This document shows positions 10,184 through 22,383 of a DNA stretch of 64,000 nucleotides, in pieces. A program made the position numbers and the translations under genes. The DNA is from Prostheceraeus crozeri. Taxonomy: Eukaryota > Platyhelminthes > Polycladida > Euryleptidae. Under the pieces are notes generated by a model. It was not told the DNA's origin. It made no database searches and worked only from the letters and a program-made list of their open reading frames with translations. The first letter of the stretch is position 1. Every line of letters starts with the position of its first letter. The stretch is from positions 124,001 through 188,000 of the forward strand of contig CAJQUW010011309.1 in NCBI GenBank assembly GCA_907163375.1. The letters run 5' to 3'.

Positions 10184-12993
10184 AGAAGTGAGTGATATTG
10201 AGAATTGCGTTGCCTGTTGAATGTGAGGTGATCAAAGTGAGAGGGCAGACTGTAGCAAGGTAATTCATGTTTTCTATTGATTGTTGGCTTCAAGTGTGTA
10301 CCAGCATTTTCAGTGAATGTTATGTCTCGAGTGCTCGTCAGCTTAGCAATGAAACCGACCTGAAAATCCTCGATGCTACCTAGGTCATTATGTTTGCTGT
10401 TAATATACTCATAGAGAAGAGCGCGGGATGTAGACTTATAGATAATTGCACGTCTGTGTTCTCCATGATACACGTTTATCTTGGTGATGAATTCCTACGC
10501 ATAAGCACACACGTCCAACGTTTTTGATACTCTCTAATGAACAGCAGAGTCCCAATCAGACACATGATTAACCGTGACTAAAATTGGCCAAAATGTTGCT
10601 TTTGCCGACATAAGGAGATTTGTTGGATCTGAAAGTGTTTAGCTTAATAGACAGAGGCACATGAACACACGAGTTAATAATGTCAAACATTCCATGGAAA
10701 AAATTATTAGTTCTAGATTTAGTACTTTTCACTTTATCAGAAAAAGCACACCTGCTTCCCATTGGATATTTATGGATTTTTATTGATCCTTTCGCGCAAG
10801 AATAAGAACCGGGTAAAACTCGACAAACGCACAGATTAGTGGCACTCACACGGTACTATAGTGAAAAATTTATTCTGTGAAAGTCCCATGTTCATTCCAA
10901 TAGCTAGTCCTAGCGGCCTGACTATTGGCGGTATACAACGGGTAGAGCGACTGCTGATTGTTCGATGATTTATTAAGCGTCTTGATTCTGATTGAATCAT
11001 TTTAATACCCCATGTTAAAGAACCGCCCTTACTGCTGATTTTGTCGTGCGCGGAGAAACGAAGACTGGAGAGTGTATTTGAGATGTATAAGACATGAATT
11101 GAGAGGCTTTAGAGTACAAGTAGAGGAGCTCCACGCGTGTGAGAACACTCTTTACATCAAAACAGTGGAAATCAGGGAAAGAGGAAAGTTTTTCCACCTC
11201 AAATGTTGCAAATGAACGCTAGCTCTAAGATCAATAAGCTATTACGGAACAAGATACTTTTTGAAACTCGACAAATAAATTGTAGATCTCAAAAAGTTTT
11301 GCAGGTAATTGAAGATCTTGAAGAAGCTTGAACACCATGTATTTACATCGTTAACACATTTTATCTTTGAATGACTGAAGTAACTATTATATTCCTCATA
11401 TTTTGTGGTCAACCGCATTGTTACTGTTTGTTGATTGCTGGCTGTGAGAAAATGCAAGATCCTCCCTCTAGTCATTGAAATAATGATCATCACAAGAATA
11501 ATGATTGAGCTGTGTAGATGTTATTGATTATGCATTTCATGCGGTGCAGCCGTGCAGGTGTTGTTATATGTACTTATGGCGCATGTATGTAGAGCAGTAA
11601 GAGAATTCCAGCTTGGTCAGCTTAAAAATACTGATTTCTTTGTTGTTTTATCATTCGACCTTTTTGGCACTGACCGGCACTGACTATTTATACACTTTTA
11701 TTGAGTTTCACAGAAAGTCGACATCAAGCGCTTATTTGGGGCATATTTCATAAAAGACATCATGGCATTTTTGTACGGCGAACCAAATCGAATTAATTGC
11801 TTAAACAGCGCTGACCTTGCCGCTTACTGAACTTCTAGCTGATGAAAGAGAAGGTCGACTATTTTGTTCATAATTGATGTAATCAGTTTCTGATACAGGG
11901 TGTGGTACGACACAAGACGTTTTAAAGAGTAAATAAGACTTATTGATGGAGATTCTTTCCCTTCAAATAGTTTGATGCATCAATAAGTTATACCTTCTTT
12001 TTTAAAAAAGTTAAAGTAAAGATGATTTATTGATATCAAGTTCAAAAGCGATTTGCTGGAAAGAAGTTAGGAATGCAAAACTGATGCGTCACAATTTCGA
12101 AAGCTTTCTCATGGCAGAGCGTTTTTCCATTGAGCATTGTCTCGAAATAGTGGTTTCCAATGAAATATCTTGTCAATGCTACGCTGCCACTCTTAGATAG
12201 GAATTTATCAATCTTCAAGACTGCATGCAATAGTCTCCACTAGTGTGCATCGAGCATGTACACTTTCATCGTTTGCGCTTAGAATTCTTCTTAAACCAGA
12301 AAGGCAACAACATGACACGCCGGGCTTCGACCACAGGACTAAAATGTCACAAGTTCAAGCATTTGACCACTGTACCACGGATGCCACAGCAGCTTTATAT
12401 TAATTAAGAAAAACTTCACATCTTGTGGCATTCACGAAGACCATAAAGTCTTAAGGTCAATTCTGATGATTCTTAAGGCCAAAGAAACTTCAAGTTTACA
12501 GAGAACGAATGATACTACGACATTTATATAAATAAGCTTAATCTCCTAAGAATTATAGCCCTGACCGTCCTTATTTTTCTTTTGGAAAACTTTCGAAATC
12601 GTATATTCAGACCCATTTTGGCAGGAGACTTGACAATTTTGGGTCATTGTCGTGGGTTCTTATCTGATTCAGTGAACAAACGCAGGATGCAATTCTTTCA
12701 CCTTTTCTGTTAAATACCTGCTTCTGATAGGTTATCAATGCAATTTACCACACCCGATGAAGATCGTTTTGTGCTTCAAGATATGGTTGGATGGCTGTTC
12801 TCAGGTGTGGTAAATACCGGCAAAACCCCTCCTGGTAAAAACTACAAAAATGGGGAAAACTGGTCAAATCTGGAAAAAATACTAACTGTGATTTTATGAC
12901 AACTAGAATAAAATTTAGCAGATATACGAGCATAACTGTAAACGGTGTATTTGTAATACGGGCGCAATCTGAAGATTTAGGATATTAGATGCA
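10184..12993. other. Non-coding host DNA, nothing recognised
   Basis: Only short frames without protein character. No RNA genes or element termini that I can support. Confidence 0.4.
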
Positions 12994-13895
12994 GGGGCCG
13001 TATTCAGGAAAAAAGACTGATCTAATCTAATGATTTAGATTGGATTGTGCAATATTAGATTAGTCTGCGAATTCGTATTCACAGTTGCTTTCTAATGCCA
13101 ATAGTTGACACCAATTCTCTAAATTAGGCTGAACGGAAATCCATATGTGTGTCTCAACAACAACCAATAAGAAAGCGAATCTATCGATATTTGACGACTT
13201 TTTCATGACAAAGATATCATTGATCTGATATTCAGTAGACGGCAATGGACGGAAAGAAAAGGTTTTCCAGATAAGAATCAGTGAGACTCGTCGAGCTGGT
13301 GCTTTAGAGCCATAGTATTATCAAGGGGAGCGACAGGAGAGGAAATTCAAGCGCAAGAAGGGAGGAGAAATGGCTGGAGATCACGGAGAAGCTGAACAGC
13401 GAAAATATTCCAGGGTCGGTGAAGCGAAGCGTCGTTGAATGAAAGAAGCACTGGCAATACAAGCAAGTGAGATCCAAAACCCAAAACATGGATGGAAAAA
13501 GGTAAGTAGACTGTATTTGAACATGAAAAATTGTGTGTTGCATACATTCATGCAAATGTACAACTTCCATTTCACCTGATGGTCAACTGGCGTGCAAGCT
13601 TCAAGTACAGTGATTATAAACTATTTCAGTAATCACTAGTCACTAACTGGCATCACAGAAACGCTACTCACTTGAAATTAGACAACGCCATGGCTGTCTA
13701 ACAATATTGGATTGAACGAATCTAATATCACCGCACATTTCATTCTCTGAATGCCAGTTAGATTAGAAAAATTATTGGATCAATCTAATCGAAAATTTAT
13801 TCTAATTATTCCAGAATACCAATTAGATTAGATTGATCAAATATCTCAGAAATTAGATAAGTCTAATCTAATTTCGAGACTCTGCATACGGCCCC
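12994..13895. mobile_element. MITE-like element with GGGGCCGTAT termini
   Basis: The left end begins GGGGCCGTATTCAG and the right end is the reverse complement of GGGGCCGTATGCAG. Both subterminal regions carry several TTAGATTAGA/TCTAATCTAA motifs in opposite orientation. No transposase frame in 902 bp. Target duplication not resolved. Confidence 0.55.
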
Positions 13896-15183
13896 AGAAT
13901 CTGCAATCTACTGACTTTTCTCGAATTTGAGCCATATGAATGAAATTCATATTACTTATATACGCTTTGAAATTCTCATTTACTTGATTTACTTATGAAA
14001 CCCATAATATAAGATAAAACATTCAGATAGACCTATAGCATCTAGTAATTGAAGAGAAATTTTATCATATTTTGTCAATTTTCAGTAATAAAACCACTAA
14101 ATCGCCTATTTCTTAAATAACACACCCAAACCATATTGAGGACTTTGTTAATTTTTTAATCTAATTTTTCATGAATTACCTGTTCCTCTTTTCATCATAA
14201 TTAATTCAAACCTGACTAACCTAATCATCACAAAACACTTATTCTAAAACTATTTGAGTGTATTATTCGACAACAGTAAATGACTAGCTTCATCAAGAAA
14301 AACATGATGTGAAAAACATCATGTGCCTTGTGCGTTACTCACGTAAAGCTGATGAAATCAAATCTATTTATAGTCAATCACTGATAACAGTAGAAGGCAG
14401 GATTTAAGCCACTGTAGGATGTGATGTCTCAGTTCGATGCACATAGATAAATTGCTTTGTCTGCGTTGTTTGTTTGCTCTAGAGATGACATTTTTTTGAT
14501 ACTGATGGTCACGCTTAGAACTAGTCCCGAGGGGCATAAATATCCATTTTCCATTGAACGTAATGCAAATTCATGTCTAAATTCTGACGAACTAAATCAT
14601 TGGCACCAAATTGAACGCACGTAGTCAGTAAATTTAGATCGTGAGGAGTCGAACGTTGTGAATAATATTTCCATTTGATGAATTTATCACGCAGAAACAT
14701 TGAGGCAAAAGGTAGGTAATATCCACTTGACAGACGTTCAGTCTTCGATGTGAAAACGGTAGATCGTGTGTTCCCTAATACATCTTTTCTTGCGCATTGC
14801 GCGTTTGGCCAATCACGCAAGCCAAAGTGAGACGAATATGTCCAAATCTCTCTACCATCACATACAATGTCTGAGATAGAATCACGTCACCTCAAAAGTA
14901 ACATCGACAGCCGAATCCATCTCTGTGGTTCGATGATACAACAGCCAGTGTTGAGACCCGCATCATGTCAATATATGAATATTGGTTAATAATGAATAAT
15001 AGTGACAATGCAGGTTTCCACGTACCTTTATCTGCCACTTCCCGGTTTTTACCACTTTACCCGGATTTCGTCAGTTTTTCTCTCTCACCTGTCCTGGAAA
15101 AACTAGTTTCCCATAAAATTGCCAACCCTGCCTCAGGAGGACAAACTCAATGTTACTTGTGTATTCTTTCCTGCCTAAACAAC
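13896..15183. other. Host DNA with one possible exon
   Basis: Mostly AT-rich with no gene. The exception is a minus-strand open stretch at about 14521-14877, described separately. Confidence 0.4.
14521..14877 (-). other. Possible terminal exon of a host gene (weak)
   Basis: On the minus strand an AG preceded by a pyrimidine-rich TTCTATCTC lies just before 14877. The frame is then open for about 118 codons to a TAG at 14521-14523. The composition looks protein-like (Trp-, Asp- and Cys-containing, e.g. SHFGLRDWPNAQC), but I do not recognise a family and no other exon is visible. Chance remains possible. Confidence 0.25.
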
Positions 15184-15830
15184 CAGTGGCGTAGCCAAGG
15201 GGGGACAAGGGGACATGCCCCCCCGAAATGAAATATGAGCGGAGGACAATCTTGTGTTTTACACGGGGGCATATTAACATCACTTTATGTCGAATTATTA
15301 ATTATTTAATGTGAGAATCTGAAATCCTACAGTAGCGCGCTTGGCTAATTTTCGCATGTCCCCCGTTGCTCAACGACCGCGAGAGATGTTCATTTCTGTC
15401 AGTCAGATAGTCGGTCAGGCGTCGATACTAGTTGTACTGTCACGGACGTCTCGATGTGGCTTGTAGCCAGGACACGACACGATTTTGCGACACCCACAAG
15501 TAGAGGTCATTCATGACTGGGTATATAAACGCCTGTTCTATTTCGCTTTTGCTTCCAATTACACATGTATCGAATGATGAGCCACTTACATTAAGTCAAT
15601 ATTGTTAGAGCCTAGACTTCATTCTACGCTTGTGGCTGTGATCGATAATCTTGTATATACTGTATGATTTTATGTTAATCGTGTATCATGAATGATCAAT
15701 AAAAGACAAAATCAGATATTAATGAATATTAGGGCTTCTTCTGATTTATGAAATTATTAAGTATAGACTTATATAAATTAAGCCACATTCATTGTCACCC
15801 CCCGGAAATGAAATCCTGGCTACGCGACTG
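15184..15830. mobile_element. Non-autonomous hAT-type element with 8-bp target duplication
   Basis: The left end is CAGTGGCGTAGCCA and the right end is the reverse complement of CAGTCGCGTAGCCA. It is flanked by identical 8-bp repeats TAAACAAC at 15176-15183 and 15831-15838. CAG-type termini with 8-bp duplications are diagnostic of the hAT superfamily. The 647-bp body has no transposase. Confidence 0.82.
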
Positions 15831-15838
15831 TAAACAAC

Positions 15839-18666
15839 CGAAGAATTATTTTCATTAGTATTCATTCTATTTTCACTACATTACAAGCCAGTTTGGGCTA
15901 ATCCGAGCAGTACTAACTGCGTGACGAGCCCTTGTAGAGTGAAACGCAGCGTCTACGACCGCATATGATATGGCAGAGGGCGGGAGGATAATAATTCAGC
16001 AAAGAATGCAAAAATATTCCCGAGATATCGCCAGACGTTTCGCGTGTAAATTCTTAGTCAATGGCGGAACCTTTGACGACTACGAAGGAACTCTGTGCTG
16101 AAATGGTTCAAATTTGAGGCAAACTGAAACTATGCAATCTTTATGATCACCAGAAGCAAGGCGAAGTCAGGATGAATAAATCAGCCTGCTGCGTAGCCTT
16201 TCATCTTGAATGAATGAATGAACCTGGTTTATCTTCGGAAGCACAATAGGTGACACGCCCTTCTTCCATGTGGCCGAGTTTCATTTATCCCACTCTCCTT
16301 TTGTGCTGAGTGTTAAGCGAGAATGTAGAGTGCATCTATTTTAGAAGTCAAAGGTTTGACCCTACCAAGGTCTCCCACACACACAGGTCTCCCGCACGGA
16401 GAGCGACCACTCTACCACAAGGCCAGCCAGCGTGTTCAGCCGTTTTAGTTATTACAAGGCAGTTTGGGCCATTCCAAGCACCACCGACGAGCCCTTGAAG
16501 CAAGGTTGGACTTGGGTTTTGGGTCGACCACGACCTTGAGTTTTCTATACAAAACTTGGGTCTTCTGCTGCATATATACAAATCAAGTTATAAAAATTGA
16601 GACTTTGATTTGAACCTTGGGGAACCACATGATAAGAGCATGAAATTCTGATTTTTTATCAAAATTCCATTCAATTGACGGAATATTTCAAATAAGAAAT
16701 AATTGTGGTTATTAGCTCTTCAATTTTGGGCTTGACAATGCCGTGCATTGAAAGTTTCTACAAATTGAAATTTCACATATTTCATATACATGTATTTTAT
16801 ATCTTCGCAACCCTAAAATATGTGCAACAGACGAAATTAATCTAAAAATGAATTCATTTCAATTTTGTATTCCAAACATGTTTAACCATGCACTCACATG
16901 CGCAGCTATGTTAATTATTAAGTCTGTTTATTTTGAATGATGAAATGAAAAGAGCTACTTTGTCATGAGCAATGTGTAATTCAATCATCATTAAATCAAA
17001 AATCTTCAATTAGTCAGTGAATCAGTAAAGGCTAAATTGAGGGAAAGCTTTATAAATGGAAGATTAACTTTTCCATAAAGTAGCACATGTACTTAGGCTA
17101 CTAATTACAGTTGTTGCAATAAATGAATCGTTTCATACTAATGCCACACTTCTCATGGGCCCACAAATTACAAGAACAGCACATCAAAGATGTACGGTAA
17201 AACTTCTTACAAACGAAGAATTTGTGATCGACCGCAGTATTATCAACAGAATTGGCATACTGTGAATTGTAGCATCCTACGAATTACAGTCGATATCTCA
17301 GAATTTCTTGGTTTCAGTTGCAAGTCAAAGCCTAAGTCATAGAATAGAAACTTCGGTATAGAAATAAAATTTTCATTTAATGCAGTAATACTGTGTGAAA
17401 TTATCGTGATATATGAATATTGCCCTATAGAAGAATCTTTATGTCAGTACAAAATACAAGTAATGTACTTTGTTTACTTGATTGTACTCATTTACTGAAC
17501 TTGGGCTTGAGTTTTGACCCAACCTTGTTTGAAGGGCGAAACTCAGCGTCTACGACAGCCAGGGAATTCTGTGCTTGAATGGCTCAATCTGATGACATTT
17601 TTTGTTCTATTTTCATATCTTTTTAGCATTACGCATGCTGGTCACTCGTCTTTGTTAACCACATGACAAGCGAGATAGCAGCCGTCCTCCACAATAGTCG
17701 TGTACGCCTTGTCCAACTTTTACCTCAAAATGCATTAGAGTCGAAGTCTAATGTATAGTTCAGAAAATTCCAACACTCGACTAGACAGTCATAAAATTCA
17801 TGTGTTCACGTGATTTTCGAATCATCATGATGAATAAAAGTTTGATTTATGCCGCACCATCTCTGTACTTCACCGTTGCGTCTCCTTGACCTTCACTCCT
17901 TAACGCGATGAAACCATCACTTGATATTATTACTGCTCAGTCAAAGCACGAGTTAAATTGATGCTTTTGACGATCTAGTGAAATGCTTAATACATGTCAC
18001 TCAACCATATTTTCAATCACGAAAAGATCACTGTAACATTACGTAAATTCGTGCAAGCTCGTTTAAGAAAAAAGCTTTAGACGAAACAAATGATTTCCCA
18101 TACAGGGATTGTCAAAATTGGAATATAAGTGCAAAATCTATCAGCTTAATGAATCTTTCAAAGCGCCGATTATTGCTCAAATTATTTCAATTATAATTGA
18201 AATTATGAAAACTTAATTCCGAAAATCACCGAACATTTTTCGCCATAGCTGAAGGAGTTGCTTATCGGATTAAGTGCATTCTATGTGTTAGGGCAATATC
18301 TTAATTCAATATCTTAATATCCATACTAAGGCAATCTATGTGTGAGAAACATCTAGAAGTGGAAGAACGAGAGGCAAAGAACACAAATAACAACTGTAGC
18401 AAAACACAAGGGGATCGGTGTTCTAGAAACATTGAGGAAAAACATAAAAGCATAATAAAATAATTTCAAATGGATATAGCAGGGATATACAACTCAGATC
18501 CATTAATCACAGAGGCCAAAGAAGTAAGTAAAATAGACTGTTGTGATTGCTGTGCCCTAGCACAGCTACAAGGCGTGAACGAAGTTGGGTAGTTAGTCAA
18601 TGCAAAAATTAACAAACTGTATTATTTCAAATAAAAAAAAAGGAAAAAACAGATCTTCTAATCTGG
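15839..18666. other. Host DNA with dispersed repeats
   Basis: No gene found. Related fragments (CAGTTTGGGCCATTCC and AAACTCAGCGTCTACGAC types) recur near 15890-15960, 16455-16510 and 17520-17570, suggesting copies of one dispersed repeat around the SINE-like segment. Confidence 0.45.
16360..16440 (-). repeat. SINE-like tRNA-derived segment
   Basis: The minus strand reads GTGGTAGAGTGGTCGCTCTC followed by a GGGTCAAACC-type block about 45 bp later, resembling RNA polymerase III A and B boxes. It does not fold as a complete tRNA, so I call it a SINE head. Confidence 0.4.
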
Positions 18667-20065
18667 TTAAGCTGTCCCCATCAGAAACCTGTTCGCACGC
18701 CTCTTGAAAGTATCAAGATTGTATTGGGCACGGAAAGTGGTCTGGGGAAGGTGATTCCAAAGCCGTGCCGAGCAAACAAAAAAAGCTTTTCGAGCGACTC
18801 ACAGTGCGTGCGCGTTCTAGGCTCACATGATAGCATGTAAGTGCATTAGCTCTGCGTGTGCTTCTGGAGAAGATCATAGGTTTAGGTGCTCACTCATTTA
18901 CTGCAGTGCCACGTCTACCGAAATAGCATCTGTAGAAGAGACTGAGTGAAGCAACATCCCGTCTGACGGAGAGCGGCTGCAACTTGTCAGCAAGTTTTCC
19001 ACCTATAAGATTCTTGACACGTTCTCAACGCGTTCAAGGAGGTTAAGATGTGCCTGTGGGGCGCCGGTCCACAGATGACAGCAATGCTCCATCAGAGGAC
19101 GAATAGTGGACTTGGAATAGCAGACAGTCTGTGGTGGAAGATAACTGACGGTACGATAGACTATCAATGCGTTGAGTTGCCTGCTTGCTAATGGACTGGA
19201 TGAACGGTTTCCATGATAAATCTTTCGTAACCGCCAATCCAAGGAAGGAGATGCTGATGTCTGCTATGATGTTGTCTGATCCTATTATCTGACATCTTAG
19301 TGCTATGATGATCATCATCTCCTTTAAGTCGTGAGTGCAGAATACTCGTTTTTGAGAGATTGAAGGAAATGAACCATTTAGCGCCCCATTCAGAGACCCT
19401 GCGTAAGTCTTCATTAAGAACGTCACATAACCGCTGACGTTGCTGAGTGTTCTTAGCTAGTCGTTCATTGGAATTGATGAGTGTCGTGTCATCTACATAC
19501 ATCACCTATTTACTCACTAGGCAGTCTGGGAAGTCGTTGATGTACAACAGAAAAAGAGTGGGTCCCAAAATTGACCCTTGAGTAGCTCCTGCATTGACAA
19601 CCTTGGTGGAAGGCTTTTAGACATCTAAGACGAGATATCTGTCGGTCACTAAGGAAAGAAACAAGAAGTTTGTGGGGTTGATCAGAATGTCCGTAAGACT
19701 TAAGCTTCGTAAGAAGTCCCTGATGCCAGACTTTATCGAATGCCTTGGAAATATCCAGGGCAACTGATCTCGTCTCACCTAGTCTTTCAAAAACATGACT
19801 CACATGTTCAGTGACATATGAAAGAAGATGTGCAGTTGATCGAGGGTGCCAGAAGCCATACTGTTCCTCTGATAGAAGGTTATGAGTTTCAAGCCAGTTC
19901 AAGTTCTGAGCCATACTGTTCCTCTGATAGAAGGTTCTGAGTTTTAAGGAAGTTAGCAATATGCTGGTTCATCACTGCTTCAAAAATCTTGTCAGCAATT
20001 GGAAGCAAGCTGATATAATGGTAACCAGATGAGTAGGAGAGTCTAGCCCCTTTTTCCCCAATTTG
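18667..20065 (-). pseudogene. Degenerate non-LTR retrotransposon reverse transcriptase (CR1/Jockey-like)
   Basis: Fragments in three frames make up the 3' part of a LINE second open reading frame. In order they show an ISLLPIADKIFE-like block (about 19975-20020), LSEEQYGF, DISKAFDKVWH (catalytic Asp), YVDDTTLI (the catalytic YVDD, near 19500), SFNLSKTS, FLGLAVTKDLSW and a C-terminal tail ending at a stop at 18667. Several frameshifts and a tandem duplication of about 50 bp near 19861-19940 make it inactive. The start of the polymerase domain is cut off where the outer Polinton begins, so the LINE was here first. Confidence 0.82.
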
Positions 20066-20074
20066 CACTTAAGT

Positions 20075-20174
20075 ACACGCCCACGCATCAGAGCACGGAG
20101 CACACGCCCACGCATCAGAGCACGGGTAGCGAAGAAGACAGGAAACAGAGCACACGCCCACGCATCAGAGCACG
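20075..20174. repeat. Three direct repeats of CACGCCCACGCATCAGAGCA at the outer element's left end
   Basis: Copies of about 24 bp at 20075-20098, 20102-20125 and 20152-20174 lie between the presumed end and the polymerase promoter. Further GAGCAC words follow up to 20235. They could be terminal binding sites or upstream activating repeats. Confidence 0.8.
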
Positions 20175-20194
20175 CATCGGCGCACTTGGGGGTA

Positions 20195-20235
20195 GAGCAC
20201 GGAGCACCAATCGGAGCACGCGGCGCCGAGCACGT
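20195..20235 (+). promoter_or_regulatory. GAGCAC/CCAAT cluster upstream of PolB
   Basis: Contains GGAGCACCAATCGGAGCACG and GCCGAGCACG. The same words occur before the 511-residue gene (56645-56680) and the acidic-protein gene (60219-60312), always upstream of a TATA box. Confidence 0.55.
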
Positions 20236-20254
20236 GTGATGAGTCACCGCAGGG

Positions 20255-20262
20255 TATATAAG
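20255..20262 (+). promoter_or_regulatory. TATA box of outer PolB
   Basis: GGGTATATAAG, 38-45 bp before the ATG at 20300. The identical GGGTATATAAG precedes the exonuclease-like gene on the other strand. Confidence 0.65.
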
Positions 20263-20299
20263 TAAGGCGCTGTCAGAGAAATTCATTCTCATTCCAACC

Positions 20300-20776
20300 A
20301 TGCAGTACGCGTGTGAATTCTGCCGTCAGTCCTTCTCTCGCTTTCAAGACTGTATTGCTCATGGAGCAGCGGAGACGGGTCGCAACTATTGTTGGACATG
20401 TTGTAAATGGTATGGAGACGAACACGATTGCCGCGCGTTTAATTATGGTGATGACAATGACTTGCTGTGTCTGGATTGCGATGGAAGTTTCGACGTGGAG
20501 GCATACCACAAGCATGCGTGTGTGGGACGGTGTCGCTACTGTGATGTAGCAGTGAATGCTGAAGCGGAAGGATGGGATGAACATTTATGTCCCTACCTGT
20601 TTGAGTTCATACAAGAGGGCGGTGCAGCTGTGGAAGAAGAACGGATCATGGACGGTCGCGGGCATAATTATCGATTTACCCCTCATCAAGCCACGAATGA
20701 ATGGAAGGTCTATTTAAATTCAATCTATGCGGACTTGTATCGTGTCATTGTACAACAACACCCCACGAGGATGTGA
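20300..20776 (+). pseudogene. Outer PolB, segment 1: N-terminal zinc-finger domain
   Basis: Starts at the first ATG after the TATA box. It carries paired fingers: CEFCRQSF with C/H partners, CWTCCKWYGDEHDC, CLDC and CRYC-x-EHLC. The same domain makes up the first half of the minus-strand finger protein at 63244-63747, including the shared words AYHKH and VGRCRYCD. The frame ends at a stop at 20774-20776, but homologous polymerase sequence goes on in another frame from about 20750. A single-base frameshift near 20720-20770 therefore separates this domain from the rest of the polymerase. Confidence 0.75.
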
Positions 20777-22014
20777 AAGTGTTTGTGAGTATGAGACTCA
20801 GGTTTGTCAAGACGAATATGTCGACGGGCGAAGAGGAAGTGAGAGACATCACCACACCCCCATACATTCACGAAGGCGTCCAAGCACGTAACTTTGATTC
20901 ATGGTTCCGTGACATGGTGTCAATGTTTGAAGAATTTGTTGAAGACTTTCAAGAAGATGGATCAGGATTTACGGTGAAGGAAGTGTTGGAGTTACTGGTT
21001 CAAACAAGTTCCTTCCCTAATTTTCGCATGGGCGCACCGATTCCTATCCCCCGAGATATCAAGCTCTGCAAAGGCATATGTGTGTTTGAGTGCAACACGT
21101 ATACATCGCATTGTTTTCAAGACAGTGTCCTCTATGCACTGGCCTACCAAGACAATCGCATTCCTCGACGTCGTGAACGTGTTGATTTCCGCACCAAGAA
21201 ATCCTATGACATTTATCAGAATCGACTTCCTGCAGTGCGCAAATTGAATTTGAACCAGTATTATCATCTAGACTTTTCCATGATGACGTCAGAGGGGTTG
21301 ATGAATACACGGGATATTCAGGAGTTTGAAAAGAAGAACAACGTCATTGTTCGTATCCACGTACATGACGGTAAAGGATTTGTGGGTCAATTATACCCGG
21401 TCCGTCAAGCTGTGAAGGAGAACACACGCATTGTTCATCTGGTGATGGTGACGCGGTACGATATGGAGGACCAGTCTGGACATTTTCTTCCCGTGACGGA
21501 TTTTCAGAAATGTGCTCGCATGTGGTATCGGAATATGAGCCAAACGCAAGTGAAACGTTTTGAAACATGCGAGTTATGTAGCTTACGATTTAATTTCCAC
21601 GAGAAGGGGATGAAGTATGGAAAGACAAAGGATATGGCGCACAAAGAACGTCTGGAACATCAAGCCAAATGCGATGGAGGATTTTTTCAGATGGAAACGA
21701 CCCCAGAAGATACGAAACCGCATGAATTTATCGACCACGCGAAAACCACTCAACCCCTCGCTGTGATGTATGCAGACATTGAGAGCATGATTGATGCCGT
21801 GTCCAAGAAGCATACGGCAGCGTATGTGGGATCCTATGTGGTGTGGCATCCGGCCCTGGACATGAAAGAATCGGTGGTGATCCATAAGGGGAACGAGTGC
21901 ATTCCAGCCTTTATTACACACATCAAAAAGGTGAGCATGTCGATGTTTAATCACATGGAAGAGACGAAGCATAACATGACGTTGACGGAGGATGATATGC
22001 GAGATTATGAATAG
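20701..22014 (+). pseudogene. Outer PolB, segment 2: N-terminal region and Exo I
   Basis: Polymerase-type sequence is in this frame from about 20750; the ATG at 20701 is probably not a real start. A Cys/His-containing region (CFQDSVLYALAY, residues about 140-150) matches the equivalent CFLWSI region of the inner polymerase in place and spacing. Exo I of the proofreading domain is YADIES at about 21769-21786. Just before the end comes the first half of a CxxC zinc pair. The segment stops at an in-frame TAG (22012-22014), and polymerase sequence continues directly in the same frame. Confidence 0.8.
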
Positions 22015-22383
22015 ACAGCTCAATGTAACATGTGCGGATGTGATGTAAAACCCCAGAAACAAGGTGAAAAGAATGGGCCTACGACAAAGGTGCGAGATCA
22101 TGATCATATCACGGGCAAGTATCTGCAAACCCTGTGCAATGCATGTAACATGCGACGACGTCAATCCCGGACTACATTGAACATCTTGTTTCACAATTGG
22201 AAGGGATATGACAGTCACCAGGTGATTGTACAAGGGTTTACCAAGTTGGATCCCAAGTATAAGATCGAGCCCATTTATGTGTCAGGAGACAAGACGTTGG
22301 GAGTGACCATCTTTCTTCCCATGCCATCCAATACCCTATATAAACTCCGATTCATCGATTCGTGTCAGTTTTTGAAAGACTCT
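22015..22383 (+). pseudogene. Outer PolB, segment 3: endonuclease-VII-like knuckle and Exo II
   Basis: Continues in frame after the TAG. It contains CNMC, RDHDHITGKY and CNAC, a DHDH-plus-two-CxxC arrangement like phage recombination endonuclease VII zinc sites, also found at the same place in the inner polymerase. Then comes Exo II (FHNWKGYDSH). At 22383 the inner element begins, directly after a Ser codon and the GACTCT target copy. Exo III and the polymerase domain lie 19 kb further right. Confidence 0.85.
22378..22383. repeat. Left target-site duplication of the inner element (GACTCT)
   Basis: GACTCT directly before the AGTAATGG terminus; identical to 41505-41510. Six-base duplications are characteristic of Polintons. 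Confidence 0.95.

Noticed and set aside
10568-10849. 93-codon minus-strand frame as a host gene
   Set aside because: No domain, no splice or promoter support, and a composition like neighbouring noncoding DNA.
16360-16440. Functional tRNA gene
   Set aside because: A- and B-box-like words are present but the stems do not pair as a cloverleaf; fits a SINE head better.
22012-22014. Genetic-code reassignment of TAG
   Set aside because: TAG ends other intact genes here, such as the TBP-like gene at 43942-43944, so decay, error or local readthrough is more likely.
21583-22233. 216-codon minus-strand frame
   Set aside because: Lies antisense to outer PolB, including its DHDH and Exo II motifs; it is a shadow.
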